Assembly: GCA_021806045.1 (NCBI GenBank)
Contig: JAJZDI010000002.1
Location: 1-64,000 of the forward strand
Direction: 5' to 3'
DNA from: Actinomycetes bacterium
GTDB lineage: Bacteria > Actinomycetota > Acidimicrobiia > Acidimicrobiales > RAAP-2
Length of the DNA stretch: 64,000 nucleotides
The notes under the pieces are model-generated. The model was not told the origin of the DNA and did not search any database. It saw only the letters and a program-made list of their open reading frames with translations. This document shows, piece after piece, positions 25,762 through 34,389 of the stretch (positions are counted from its first letter, which is position 1; every line of letters starts with the position of its first letter). The position numbers and the translations under genes were made by a program.

Positions 25762-27855
25762 TCAGCGCTGGGCGGCGCTGGCCCCGTGCCGTGCGGCGAC
25801 GGCGGGGGGAACGGGCTCGTAGCGGGCGTGCTCGGCCCGGAACCGCCCCCGCCCCCCGGTGATGGCCCGGAGGTCGACCGCGTAGCGGGCCAGCTCGGCG
25901 GTGGGGACGTGGGCCCGCACCACTTGCCGGCCCCGCTCGTCGACGTCGGTGCCCAGCACCCGACCGCGGCGGGCGCTCAGGTCGCCCAGCACGTCCCCCT
26001 GCAGCTCGGCCGGCACGGTCACCTCGACCATGCTGATCGGCTCCAGGAGCACGGGCTGGGCCTCGGCGAACGCCGCCTTGAAGGCCAGCGCGCCGGCCTG
26101 GGCGAAGCTCTGCTCCGAGGAGTCGACCGGGTGATGCTTGCCGTCCACACAGGCCACCGACACGTCGACCACGGGGTAGCCGTCCTGACCGCCGGCGGAC
26201 ATGGCCTCTTCCACCCCCTTGCGGACGGCGGGGATGAACTGCCGGGGGATGGCGCCGCCCACCACCTCGTCGACGAAGGCGAACCCCTCGCCGCGGGGGA
26301 GGGGGGCGATCCGCAGGGTGGCCACCCCGAACTGGCCGTGCCCGCCCGTCTGCTTCTTGTGGCGCCCCTCGGCCGTGGCCTCGGTGGTGACGGTCTCGCG
26401 GTACGGGATGCGGACGTCCTCCCGGTCGACGGTGACGCCGAAGCGCCGGGCCAGCCGGTCCACGGCCAGGGCCAGCTGGATCTCGCCGGCGCCGGCCAGG
26501 ACGCTCTGGTGGGTCTCGTCGACCCGTGAGACGGTGAGGGAGGGGTCCTCCTCGCACAGGCGGTGGAGGGCACCCATGAGCTTGTCATCGTCCGACGACG
26601 TCCGGGGGACGATGGCGGTGGCGAGCACCGGCGGATCGGGCGCCGGGAAGGCCGGCTCGATCACCTCGACCGGTGACCCCTTGGGGGCGAGGACGTCGCC
26701 GGGGAGGGCGCCCGACAGCTTGGGCACCACGACGATGTCGCCGGTGGTGACCGTCCCGAGCGGGATCGAGGCCGCTCCCAGCCGGCTCTCGGGGGCGTGC
26801 ACCCGCTCGTCGGCACGGGTGCGGACGTTCACGAGGGTCCGGTCGCCGGTGAGCGAGCCGGTCAGCACCCGGCACAGGGTGGCCCGGCCCACGTAGGGAT
26901 CGGTGCGGGTGGCCACCACGCGCAGGAGGGGCTCATCGGCGGGGGAGGGGGCTACCCCGACGGCGTCGCCACCGGCGGACACGGTGACCGACCGGGCCAG
27001 GGGAGAGGGACCGACCTCGGCGATGAAGGTGGCCAGCCGGTCGATGCCGATCAACGACGTGGCCGACGTGCACACGACGGGGAACACCGCACCGGTGGCC
27101 ACGCCGCCGGCCAGGCTCCGCTCGAGCTCGTCGAACCCGATGGTGTCGCCCTCCAGGTAGCGCTCCATGAGGCCGTCGTCACCGACCACGATCCCCTCGA
27201 CCAGCGCATCGTGCACGGGGGACTCGGCCGCCACCAGCTCGGTCGGGATGGGGCCGGGGGTCCCACGGGTGGTGCCGTCACCCGGGTACGTGACCACGTT
27301 GTCGCCTAACAGGTCGATGACCCCGGTGACCCCGGCCGGTCCGCCCAGAGGGAGCTCGAGCGGTGCGATACCCGCCCCGAACCTATCGCGGAGCTGGGTG
27401 AGGACGGCCTCGGCGTCGGCCCGGTCCCGGTCGATGCCGTTGACCACGAAGAAGCGGGGGACCCCGAGGGCGGCCGCCGCCTCCACCACGTCCTCGGTGC
27501 GGGCGTCGACGCCGGCCGTGGCCGACACCACGACGAGTGCCAGGTCGCAGGCGGCCAGGGCGCAGGCCGCCTGGTAGGCGAAGTCGGCCTCGCCCGGGGC
27601 GTCGAGAAGGTTGAGCTTGCAGGTTCCCGCCGCCCCCGCGTCGAAGGTGCACGCGGCCAGCGTGAGGTCCACCGAGAGGTGGTGGGAGATCTCGTCGGGG
27701 TCGTGGTCGCAGGTCGAGGTGCCGTCATCGACCCGGCCGAGACGTGGCACCGCGCCGGCGTGGAAGAGCAACGCCTCGACCAGCGAGGTCTTGCCCACAC
27801 CGTGGCCGCCGACGACGGCCACGTTGCGGATCCGCTCCGAGGGGACCTGGTCCAT
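25762..27855 (-). CDS. EF-G-like protein (EF-G2 family) with degenerate G motifs
   Basis: Translation-factor-like GTPase of 697 residues with all EF-G domains: G domain (1-270), domain II (about 290-380), III (about 390-460), IV (HKKQTGGHGQFGVATLRI, around 480-590) and V. The P-loop is good (GGHGVGKTS, 16-24), but the DxPGH motif is DAPGEADF (85-92), replacing the catalytic His by Glu, and NKxD is NGID (139-142). EF-G2-type proteins are known with altered DxPGH motifs and do not act as the main translocase. A strong AGGAGGT site lies six bases before ATG 27855. It is transcribed against thrS-HIT and divergent from pgsA, interrupting their usual adjacency. Confidence 0.85.
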   Translation of the reverse strand: MDQVPSERIRNVAVVGGHGVGKTSLVEALLFHAGAVPRLGRVDDGTSTCDHDPDEISHHLSVDLTLAACTFDAGAAGTCKLNLLDAPGEADFAYQAACALAACDLALVVVSATAGVDARTEDVVEAAAALGVPRFFVVNGIDRDRADAEAVLTQLRDRFGAGIAPLELPLGGPAGVTGVIDLLGDNVVTYPGDGTTRGTPGPIPTELVAAESPVHDALVEGIVVGDDGLMERYLEGDTIGFDELERSLAGGVATGAVFPVVCTSATSLIGIDRLATFIAEVGPSPLARSVTVSAGGDAVGVAPSPADEPLLRVVATRTDPYVGRATLCRVLTGSLTGDRTLVNVRTRADERVHAPESRLGAASIPLGTVTTGDIVVVPKLSGALPGDVLAPKGSPVEVIEPAFPAPDPPVLATAIVPRTSSDDDKLMGALHRLCEEDPSLTVSRVDETHQSVLAGAGEIQLALAVDRLARRFGVTVDREDVRIPYRETVTTEATAEGRHKKQTGGHGQFGVATLRIAPLPRGEGFAFVDEVVGGAIPRQFIPAVRKGVEEAMSAGGQDGYPVVDVSVACVDGKHHPVDSSEQSFAQAGALAFKAAFAEAQPVLLEPISMVEVTVPAELQGDVLGDLSARRGRVLGTDVDERGRQVVRAHVPTAELARYAVDLRAITGGRGRFRAEHARYEPVPPAVAARHGASAAQR

Positions 27856-27946
27856 ACCGCACCTCCTCGCACCTGGCGCTCCGGCTCCCGGTGTGGTCCC
27901 GAGCGTAGCGGGGGCGGCCACCCCGGGGTCGGAGCGGCCCGGGTGG

Positions 27947-27952
27947 TAGCAT
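27947..27952 (+). promoter_or_regulatory. -10 box (TAGCAT) of pgsA
   Basis: TAGCAT ends 25 bases before the pgsA ATG. Unlike most sites here it leaves a short leader (about 18 bases) that contains a GGAAGGAG ribosome site, so this gene is probably leadered. Confidence 0.4.
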
Positions 27953-27977
27953 CGTGGTGGGCCACGGAAGGAGCTGG

Positions 27978-28769
27978 ATGTTCGACGGCCGCTGGCGAGC
28001 CACTGTCGACCGGGGCACCGGTCCGGTGGGCAACCGGTTGCAGCGCATGGGAATCACCGCCGACGTCCTCACGGGGACGGGCCTGGTGTCCGCTGCGGCG
28101 ACGGCGGTGGCCATCGGGACCGGCCACCTGCACGTTGCCATCGTCCTGCTCATCATCACCGGCCTGCACGACCTGCTCGACGGGCCGGTGGCCAAGGCGT
28201 CGGGCACGGCATCGGTCCGGGGTGCGTTCTTCGACTCGGTGACCGACCGGGTGGCGGACGCCCTGCTGCTCGGGGGTGTGGCGTGGTACCTGGCCTCGAG
28301 CCATCCCGGTCACCTCGTCCTGCTGCCCATGGCGGTGCTGGCCGCCACCACGCTCGTCTCCTATCAGCGGGCCAAGGCCGAATCGCTGGGGATCCCGGCC
28401 AAGGGCGGGCTGATGGAGCGGGCCGAGCGGATGATCCTCCTCGGGGTCGGCCTCCTGTCGGCGTCGTTCCTGGTCCCGGTCATGTGGATCCTCCTCGCCC
28501 TCACCCTGGCCACGGCCGCCGGCCGGTTCGCCCGGGTGTGGGCCGCCGCCGACGGACCGGCACGACCGGTCCACCCCCGCCGTCCGGCCCGAGAGCGCTC
28601 GCTCCGGTGGGCCGAGCGTCGCGGCTCGCGCACCACCCGGTCGGCCGCACGCTGGCGGGCCCGCCGACGGGGCGAGCTGGCGAGCCGATCCGGTCGCACC
28701 TGGCGGGCCCGCCGGGCTGAGCGTGCCGTGCCGACGCGGCGGCGCACGTCGCCCCGTCGCGCCGGCTGA
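27978..28769 (+). CDS. pgsA: Phosphatidylinositol-phosphate synthase-type CDP-alcohol phosphatidyltransferase
   Basis: Membrane enzyme of 263 residues that condenses CDP-diacylglycerol with an alcohol, in this subgroup inositol-1-phosphate. The CDP-alcohol motif is D65-x2-D68-G69-x2-A72-K73 ... G82-x3-D86-x3-D90; the usual Arg after Ala is Lys. Five or six spans follow, with SYQRAKAESLG and ERAERMILL as in mycobacterial PgsA1. The last 65 residues are an Arg-rich tail not seen in the mycobacterial protein. ATG 27978 has GGAAGGAG five bases upstream; an earlier GTG (27954) lies too close to the -10. Next genes: PIM acyltransferase and pimA, so it supplies phosphatidylinositol for mannosides. 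Confidence 0.85.
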   Translation: MFDGRWRATVDRGTGPVGNRLQRMGITADVLTGTGLVSAAATAVAIGTGHLHVAIVLLIITGLHDLLDGPVAKASGTASVRGAFFDSVTDRVADALLLGGVAWYLASSHPGHLVLLPMAVLAATTLVSYQRAKAESLGIPAKGGLMERAERMILLGVGLLSASFLVPVMWILLALTLATAAGRFARVWAAADGPARPVHPRRPARERSLRWAERRGSRTTRSAARWRARRRGELASRSGRTWRARRAERAVPTRRRTSPRRAG

Positions 28770-28795
28770 CGGCGCTCGGGGTCCGGGGGGGCGCT

Positions 28796-29740
28796 GTGGA
28801 CCGATCGCATTTCACGTTCCGCACCTACACCACCCTGGGTCGGGTGCTGGGCGCGCTCCCCGAGCCGGTGGCCGGCGCCGCCGGCCGGCTGGTGGGCGGC
28901 GCGCTCTACCGCGTGCGCCGGGACCATCGAGCCCAGGTGGCCGCCAACCTGGCACGGGTGCTGGGCGGCGACGTCGATCCCGCCCTGCTGGACCGCTGGG
29001 CCCGCCGGGCCTTCGACGAGTACGCCCGGTACTGGGTCGAAGGTGCCCGCCTGCCGGCCATGCCAGCCACCGAGGTCCTCCAGCACATCCTCGTCGTGGA
29101 CGGGTTCGAGCACCTGGCCGAGGGGATGGCGAGGGGGGGCGGGGTGGTCGTGGCCCTCCCCCACACGGGGAGCTGGGAGTACGGCGGGGCGTTCCTGGCC
29201 GCCATCGGGTTCCCGATGACGGCGGTGGCGGAGCGCCTGGAGCCACCCGAGCTGTTCGACTACTTCGTGGCCCAGCGGGCCTCGATGGGCCTGACCGTGG
29301 TGCCGCTGGGCGAGGGGTCGGGCCGTGCGGTGCTCCGCACCCTGCGCGACGGCGGGCTGGTCGGGCTGCTGTGCGACCGGGACCTCACGCCGGGCGGCGT
29401 CCCCGTGGACTTCTTCGGCGAGCCGACCACCATGCCCGGAGGACCGGCCACCCTCGCCCTGCGCACCGGGGCCACCCTGCTGTGCGCGGCCGTCTACCGG
29501 GGTCCGGGTCGGGACCACCACGCCATCATCAGCGGCCCGGTCGACACGACGAGGACGGGCGACCTGCGCGGTGACGTCGCCCGAGTGACCCAGTCCATCG
29601 CCGACGGGCTCGCCTCACTGATCCGGCGGCACCCGGAGCAGTGGCACGTCTTCCAGCCGTTGTGGCTGGCCGACCGGCCCGTCGCCTCCGCCGGGCACGG
29701 CGGGGAAGGGCAGGCCGAGGACCGGCAGGGGGCGGCGTGA
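28796..29740 (+). CDS. Phosphatidylinositol mannoside acyltransferase (LpxL/HtrB-like)
   Basis: Acyltransferase of 314 residues of the lysophospholipid/lauroyl family, expected to acylate PIM on the inner leaflet. The H-x4-E catalytic motif is HTGSWE, followed by RLEPPELFDYFVAQRASMG and a conserved LLCDRDLTPGGVPVDFFG segment, both close to the mycobacterial PatA-type protein. The position between pgsA and pimA is the same as in mycobacteria, apart from the inserted GGDEF gene. GTG 28796 follows a run of G that may serve as ribosome site. The stop is shared with the GGDEF start (GTGA). Confidence 0.82.
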   Translation: MDRSHFTFRTYTTLGRVLGALPEPVAGAAGRLVGGALYRVRRDHRAQVAANLARVLGGDVDPALLDRWARRAFDEYARYWVEGARLPAMPATEVLQHILVVDGFEHLAEGMARGGGVVVALPHTGSWEYGGAFLAAIGFPMTAVAERLEPPELFDYFVAQRASMGLTVVPLGEGSGRAVLRTLRDGGLVGLLCDRDLTPGGVPVDFFGEPTTMPGGPATLALRTGATLLCAAVYRGPGRDHHAIISGPVDTTRTGDLRGDVARVTQSIADGLASLIRRHPEQWHVFQPLWLADRPVASAGHGGEGQAEDRQGAA

Positions 29741-31506
29741 CCTCGGACCCGCGACCGGGGAATTGGGGCAACGAGCTGTTCCGCTCCGTCGAGGAGCACC
29801 GGTTCGACGCCGAGATGGTCATCGCGCCCGACGGCACCGTCGTCCGGGTCCAGGCCCGCGGCGACGACCTCTTCGGCCACGACCTGTCGGCGGCGGCCGG
29901 GCAGGACATCTTCGGGTTCGTCGCCCCCGAGGACGTTCCCGGCCTCCGGCGGTCCTTCGACGACGTCCTCGGGGGCCGGCGCCTGGTGGCGGTCATGGCG
30001 CTGCGGGCCATGGGAGCGGACGGGGAGTGGATCGAGGTCGAGATCGTGAGCGCCAAGCACCCCCGGGGGGAGGGCGTGGTCGTCCACGTGCGCGACATCA
30101 CGGAGCGCAAGCGCCTGGAGGAGCGGGTCCTCGAGGCAGAGCGGCGGCACTCGCTCATCATCGAGTCGTTGGTGGACGGGGTGATGATGATCGACGCCTC
30201 GGGGACGGTGGTGCGGATGAACCGTGCCGTGGAGCGGATGTTCGCCACCGACCGGGCCCGGGTGATGGGCCGGCCGTTCGTGGACGTGCTGGCCTTCGGG
30301 TCACGCGAGGGGCGCGAGACGGTGGACGATGGGGGCCGGGTCGTACCGCCCGACGAACATCCGCTGCTGTTGAGCCTGGCCACCGGACGGCGGTTCACCG
30401 GCGTGGTGCACGGTGTGGCCCGCCCCGGCGAGCAACGGGTGTGGATCCGCATCAACTCCCAGGCCATCGTGGACGGCGAGGGGAACGCCGTCGGTGCGGT
30501 CGCGTCCTTCAGCGACATCACCGAGGGTCGTGAGGCCACCGCCGAGCTCCATGCCGAGCAGCGCTTCCTCCAGGTGCTCCTGGGCAACCTGGAGGAGGGC
30601 ATCGTGGCCTGCGACGGTGACGGGCGCATCACGGTGTTCAACCCGGCGGCGAAGTGGCTGCACGGCCTGCGCGCCGGCTCGAACCCCATCGGGAAGATCC
30701 CGGCGGCGCGGGGCCTGCGGCACGTGGACGGCTCGCCGATGGCCGCCGAGGAGAACCCACTGCGGCGGGCGCTGGCCGGCGAGCGCCTGCGGGACATCGA
30801 GATGATCCTGGAGGCCCCGACGGGCGAGCGCCGCCGGGTCAACGTCAACGGCCAGGCCCTGGTCGACCAGGCCGGCTCCAAGCTCGGCGCGGTGGTCGCC
30901 ATCCGGGACGTCACCGAGCAGAAGCGCAACGAGGAGCGGCTGGCCGAGATGGCCCTCCACGATCCGCTCACCGGCCTGGCCAACCGCACCCTCCTGGCCG
31001 AGCGGATGCGGGCCGCCATCGAGGACCTGCCGGTCGAGGTGCCCATCGACGGCACCGGCGAGGTCGTGCCGGACTTCCGGGAGGACGACGGCGAGACCCA
31101 GCCGGGGGTGGCCGTGTTCCTCCTCGACCTCGACGACTTCAAGAACGTCAACGATGTCCTCGGCCACGACGTGGGCGACGACGTGCTGGTCGCGGTGTCG
31201 CGGCGCCTGCTCGCCATCGTGCGGCCGGCGGACACCGTGGCACGCCTCGGGGGGGACGAGTTCGTGGTCGTCTGCCAGGTCAAGCGGGGTGAGGGCGAGA
31301 TGCGGCGCATCGCGGCCCGGATCGACGACGCCCTGGCCGAGCCGTACCGGATCGACGGGCGGACCCTCACCGTCGCCGCCTCCGTCGGCGGTGTGCTGGT
31401 GACGGACCGGACGGTGGAGCCGTCGAAGCTGCTGAGCCGGGCCGACGATGCGATGTACGCGGTCAAATGGGGTCGGCGCCAGGCGCGCCGGTCGATGGTC
31501 GACTGA
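29737..31506 (+). CDS. PAS-PAS-PAS-GGDEF diguanylate cyclase
   Basis: Sensor diguanylate cyclase of 589 residues. Three PAS-type modules (about 15-130, 135-260 and 265-400) each end in a PAC-like strand (VRDITERK, SFSDITEG, IRDVTEQK). The GGDEF domain (415-585) is intact: LGGDEF at 505-509, metal Asp in FLLDLDDFKNVND, and an RxxD product-inhibition site (RPAD 496-499) five residues upstream. A loop of about 25 acidic residues is inserted early in the GGDEF domain. No membrane span and no EAL domain, so it is a cytosolic c-di-GMP synthase. GTG start shared with the acyltransferase stop; the end overlaps pimA. Translational coupling to PIM synthesis is unusual. Confidence 0.88.
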   Translation: MTSDPRPGNWGNELFRSVEEHRFDAEMVIAPDGTVVRVQARGDDLFGHDLSAAAGQDIFGFVAPEDVPGLRRSFDDVLGGRRLVAVMALRAMGADGEWIEVEIVSAKHPRGEGVVVHVRDITERKRLEERVLEAERRHSLIIESLVDGVMMIDASGTVVRMNRAVERMFATDRARVMGRPFVDVLAFGSREGRETVDDGGRVVPPDEHPLLLSLATGRRFTGVVHGVARPGEQRVWIRINSQAIVDGEGNAVGAVASFSDITEGREATAELHAEQRFLQVLLGNLEEGIVACDGDGRITVFNPAAKWLHGLRAGSNPIGKIPAARGLRHVDGSPMAAEENPLRRALAGERLRDIEMILEAPTGERRRVNVNGQALVDQAGSKLGAVVAIRDVTEQKRNEERLAEMALHDPLTGLANRTLLAERMRAAIEDLPVEVPIDGTGEVVPDFREDDGETQPGVAVFLLDLDDFKNVNDVLGHDVGDDVLVAVSRRLLAIVRPADTVARLGGDEFVVVCQVKRGEGEMRRIAARIDDALAEPYRIDGRTLTVAASVGGVLVTDRTVEPSKLLSRADDAMYAVKWGRRQARRSMVD

Positions 31507-32621
31507 GCGAGCCCCGCCTCTCCGTCGCCCTCGTCTGCCCCTACAGCCTGTCCCGCCCGGGTGGGGTCCAGGGGCAGGTGGTCGGTCTGGCGCGGGCGCT
31601 GGTCGACCGGGGGCACCGCGTGGCCGTGTTCGCTCCCACCGACGGTCCCTATGAGTGCCCGCCCGGCGTCGAGCTGGTCGCGTGTGGGCACTCCGTCGCG
31701 GTGGCGGCCAACGGGTCGGCGGCCCCGGTGAGCCTGTCGCCGGTGGCAGCGGCGCGCGCCCTGCGCAGGTTGCGCCGGGGCGCCTTCGACGTCGTCCACG
31801 TCCACGAGCCGTTCGCTCCGGGCCTGACGACAGCGCTCCTCCTCGCCCGGAAGCGCCCGCCGATGGTGGCCACCTTCCACCGCAGCGGGCCCAGCGCCCT
31901 CTACCGGGTGGCCGGGCGGCTGGCCGCGCCGGCGACCCGCCGGATGGAGGCGCGATGCGCGGTGTCGGCGGCAGCGGCCGCCACCGCATCGGACGCACTG
32001 GGTGGCTCGTACCGGATCGTCCCCAACGCCGTCGATGTGACCGGCTACGAGGCGGCGACCCCCTGGCCGTCCAGCGGGCGGGCCATCCTGTTCCTCGGCA
32101 GGCACGAGGAGCGCAAGGGTCTGGGCGTGCTCCTCGAGGCGTTCGCCGCCCTCTCGGCCGGCGGCCGGGTGCCCGACGCCGAGCTGTGGGTGGCCGGTGA
32201 CGGCCCCCAGACCTCCGCGCTGCGCACCCGGTACGCGGACCTGTCGGGGTGCCGGTGGCTGGGGGTGGTGACCGAAGAGGAGAAGCGCCGGCGCCTCGCA
32301 GCAGCGGACGTCCTGTGCGCCCCGTCCCTCGGAGGCGAGTCGTTCGGCGTGGTGCTCCTGGAGGGGATGGCCGCCGGTGCGCTGGTCGTCGCCTCGGACA
32401 TCGACGGCTACCGGCAGGCGGCGGGGGGCATGGCCGAGCTCGTCGCGCCGGGGGACCCCGGGGCGCTGGCCGGGGCGCTGGCAGCCGCCCTCACCCTCCC
32501 GCCCGACGAGCATCAGGACCGGATCGCCCGGGCACGGGCCCACGCCGCCATGTCCGGCATGGACGCAGCGGCCGGTGCCTACGAGCAGGTCTACCGCCAG
32601 GTGGTGGCGGGCAGGGCGTGA
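31467..32621 (+). CDS. pimA: Phosphatidylinositol mannosyltransferase PimA-like (GT4)
   Basis: GT-B glycosyltransferase of 384 residues, expected to move mannose from GDP-mannose to phosphatidylinositol at the inner leaflet. The N-terminus VALVCPYSLSRPGGVQGQV has the PimA-type GGVQ loop; DVVHVHEPFAPGL, ILFLGRHEERKGLGVLLEAF and GGESFGVVLLEGMAAG (E-x7-E) fit the family. The ATG at 31467 overlaps the GGDEF gene by 40 bases and gives about 15 residues more than mycobacterial PimA; no other good start was found. With pgsA and the acyltransferase it forms the PIM unit. Confidence 0.82.
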   Translation: MGSAPGAPVDGRLSEPRLSVALVCPYSLSRPGGVQGQVVGLARALVDRGHRVAVFAPTDGPYECPPGVELVACGHSVAVAANGSAAPVSLSPVAAARALRRLRRGAFDVVHVHEPFAPGLTTALLLARKRPPMVATFHRSGPSALYRVAGRLAAPATRRMEARCAVSAAAAATASDALGGSYRIVPNAVDVTGYEAATPWPSSGRAILFLGRHEERKGLGVLLEAFAALSAGGRVPDAELWVAGDGPQTSALRTRYADLSGCRWLGVVTEEEKRRRLAAADVLCAPSLGGESFGVVLLEGMAAGALVVASDIDGYRQAAGGMAELVAPGDPGALAGALAAALTLPPDEHQDRIARARAHAAMSGMDAAAGAYEQVYRQVVAGRA

Positions 32622-32670
32622 CGCCCGCCACTCTTGCCCGCCGCGGTCCGGGCGGCGGGCGGCGGCGCCC

Positions 32671-32676
32671 TACACT
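32671..32676 (+). promoter_or_regulatory. Probable leaderless -10 box (TACACT)
   Basis: TACACT ends nine bases before the ATG of the M48 peptidase gene. Same GC-TANNNT-start pattern as elsewhere in the window. Confidence 0.45.
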
Positions 32677-32685
32677 GCTGGGGTC

Positions 32686-33825
32686 ATGGCCGACGACTCC
32701 CCTTCCTCCCGTCCCGCGCCAGCGAGGAACCGTCGAGGCCGGCAGGGCGCGCCGGCCGGCGGTTCGGGCAACCAGCCTTCGTCGGGCCGGCGCCCGACGG
32801 GGTCGGGCAACCGGGGCGGGTCCAACCGGGGCGGGTCCAACCGTGGCGGGTCCAGCCGTGGCGGGTCCAACCGGTCCGCTCAGGGAGGCGGCCGCAGCAG
32901 CTCCAACCGGTCGCCCCAGGGATCAAACCGGTCCTCGTCGGGCCGTCCTCGCTCGGCGGGCGGGCCCCAGCCCGATCCCGTACCGACGGCGGCGGCCGTG
33001 CGGGCGGTGGCGGGGGCGTCGGAGGACGACCGGCGTGCGGCGGCCAACGGGCACCGGGCCGTGACCCGCGCCGTCGTCTGGAGCATCACCCCTGCGGTGG
33101 TCGTCGGGGCGGTGGCCGGGCTCGTGCTCGGGGCGATCGCCGGGGTGGTGGCCGGGCTGATCGCAGCGGTGGTGGCCGGCGCGCTGGTGTGGGCGGCCGC
33201 GTGGTCGTACGTGTGGCGGCGTGCCGACCAGGTCGTCCTGCGGGCCATCGGGGCCCGTCCCGCTGCGCCGGGCGAGCTCAGGCGCATCGAGAACCTGGTC
33301 GACGGGCTGTGCGCCACCATGGGGCTGGCCCAGCCGTCGCTGGCCGTCGTGCGGTCGGACCGGCCCAACGCCATGGCGGTCGGTCGCACGCCCGACTCGG
33401 CCACGCTGGTGGTGACGGACGCGGTGGAGACCGCTCTGTCCGTCGTGGAGCTCGAGGGCCTGCTGGCGCACGAGCTCGTCCACATCAAGCGGCGCGACAC
33501 GGCAGTGGCCTCGGTCGTGGTGGCGGCGGCGGCACCGCTGGCCGCGCTGGGCCTGTCCGATGCCGAGCGCGTCCACGCCGCCGTGGGCGAGGACCGCGAG
33601 TTCCAGACGGACCGGCGGGCGGCCTCCGTCGTCCGCTACCCACCGGGCCTGGGCTCGGTCCTGGCCGCGGCGGCGGCCGCGCCGCCCGGTGCGTGGCCGC
33701 CGGGAGGCGGGAGGACGGCCGCGCTGACGCGATGGCTGTGGATCGACCCGGTGCTCCCCGAACGGGACCCGACCGGCCAGCTCGACCTGCCCGCCGTGCG
33801 TGCCGCAGCGCTGGCCGAATGGTGA
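32686..33825 (+). CDS. M48-type membrane zinc metallopeptidase with disordered N-terminus
   Basis: HtpX/Ste24-like peptidase of 379 residues. Residues 1-100 are Ser/Gly/Arg/Asn-rich and include four exact NRGGS/SRGGS pentads (32809-32868). Two membrane spans follow (about 125-175). The zinc site is HELVH (HExxH) and EFQTD, giving the third ligand Glu in the E-x3-D pattern. The usual extra spans between the two zinc motifs are reduced to one short hydrophobic stretch. It probably removes damaged membrane proteins. ATG 32686 is supported by a leaderless-type promoter. It converges on the MarR gene with seven bases between. Confidence 0.78.
   Translation: MADDSPSSRPAPARNRRGRQGAPAGGSGNQPSSGRRPTGSGNRGGSNRGGSNRGGSSRGGSNRSAQGGGRSSSNRSPQGSNRSSSGRPRSAGGPQPDPVPTAAAVRAVAGASEDDRRAAANGHRAVTRAVVWSITPAVVVGAVAGLVLGAIAGVVAGLIAAVVAGALVWAAAWSYVWRRADQVVLRAIGARPAAPGELRRIENLVDGLCATMGLAQPSLAVVRSDRPNAMAVGRTPDSATLVVTDAVETALSVVELEGLLAHELVHIKRRDTAVASVVVAAAAPLAALGLSDAERVHAAVGEDREFQTDRRAASVVRYPPGLGSVLAAAAAAPPGAWPPGGGRTAALTRWLWIDPVLPERDPTGQLDLPAVRAAALAEW
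32809..32868 (+). repeat. Four tandem 15-bp coding repeats (N/S-R-G-G-S)
   Basis: Units of AAC/AGC-CGG/CGT-GGC-GGG-TCC run in frame inside the N-terminal low-complexity part of the M48 gene. Units 1 and 2 are identical; 3 and 4 differ at one or two bases. Copy number is likely to vary by slippage. Confidence 0.85.
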
Positions 33826-33832
33826 GCGGACG

Positions 33833-34357
33833 TCAGCAGCCCTGATCGCCGCCCGCCGGGCACGGCGGCGCCGGGAGCCCGTAGAGGCGGTCTCGCAGGC
33901 GCCGCAGCAGCGCCGTCAGGTGGGCCTCCTCCTCCGGCGTGAAGAGGTCGGCCAGGAGCTCGCCGACGTGCTCGAGATGCTCGGGGACGGCCAGGTCCAT
34001 CAGGTCCCGGCCGGCCGGTGTGAGCACGGCGAAGGCGCCACGGCGGTCGTCCGGGCACGCCTGGCGCTCGACCAGGCCGTCGCGCTCGAGCCGGTCGACC
34101 GCTCGGGTCAGGCCACTGGGGGACAACGTGGTCTGGGCGGCGAGCTCGCTCATCCGCAGGCGATGGCCGGGTGATCTGGCCAGCCGGATGAGGATGTCGA
34201 ACGACAGGCCGGACATCGACTGGCCGGCGAGCCGCCGGCCGGCGAACTGGCGCCGCAGACCGGCCGCCGACTCCAGGACCAGCCCGACCGTGGTGAGGCG
34301 GTCGGTCGTGGCCGGGGCGGTGGCCAGATCGGACGGGGCAGCCTCGGCGGTGGTCAC
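33833..34357 (-). CDS. MarR family transcriptional regulator
   Basis: Winged-helix regulator of 174 residues. The DNA-binding part is clear: LRMSELAAQTTLSPSGLTRAVDRLERDGLVER, then the wing CPDDRRGAFAVLTPAGRDLM; helices before and after form the dimer interface. I start at GTG 34357, because TAGGCT on the minus strand (34365-34370) lies seven bases upstream as in other leaderless genes; a longer frame to 34468 would overlap the YceI promoter. It is divergent from yceI-like, and inverted repeats between them are candidate operators, so it probably controls that gene and itself. Confidence 0.88.
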   Translation of the reverse strand: MTTAEAAPSDLATAPATTDRLTTVGLVLESAAGLRRQFAGRRLAGQSMSGLSFDILIRLARSPGHRLRMSELAAQTTLSPSGLTRAVDRLERDGLVERQACPDDRRGAFAVLTPAGRDLMDLAVPEHLEHVGELLADLFTPEEEAHLTALLRRLRDRLYGLPAPPCPAGGDQGC

Positions 34358-34364
34358 GGTGGCG

Positions 34365-34370
34365 AGCCTA
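34365..34370 (-). promoter_or_regulatory. Probable leaderless -10 box of the MarR gene (TAGGCT on minus strand)
   Basis: Seven bases separate the hexamer from the GTG at 34357. Supports the shorter MarR start. Confidence 0.45.
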
Positions 34371-34389
34371 CCCGCCACCCCGTCACTCG

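Noticed and set aside
29529-32543. Minus-strand frame of 1004 codons opposite the acyltransferase, GGDEF and pimA genes
   Set aside because: Spans three genuine genes, composition is Arg/Ser/Pro/Thr-rich, and there is no recognisable domain.
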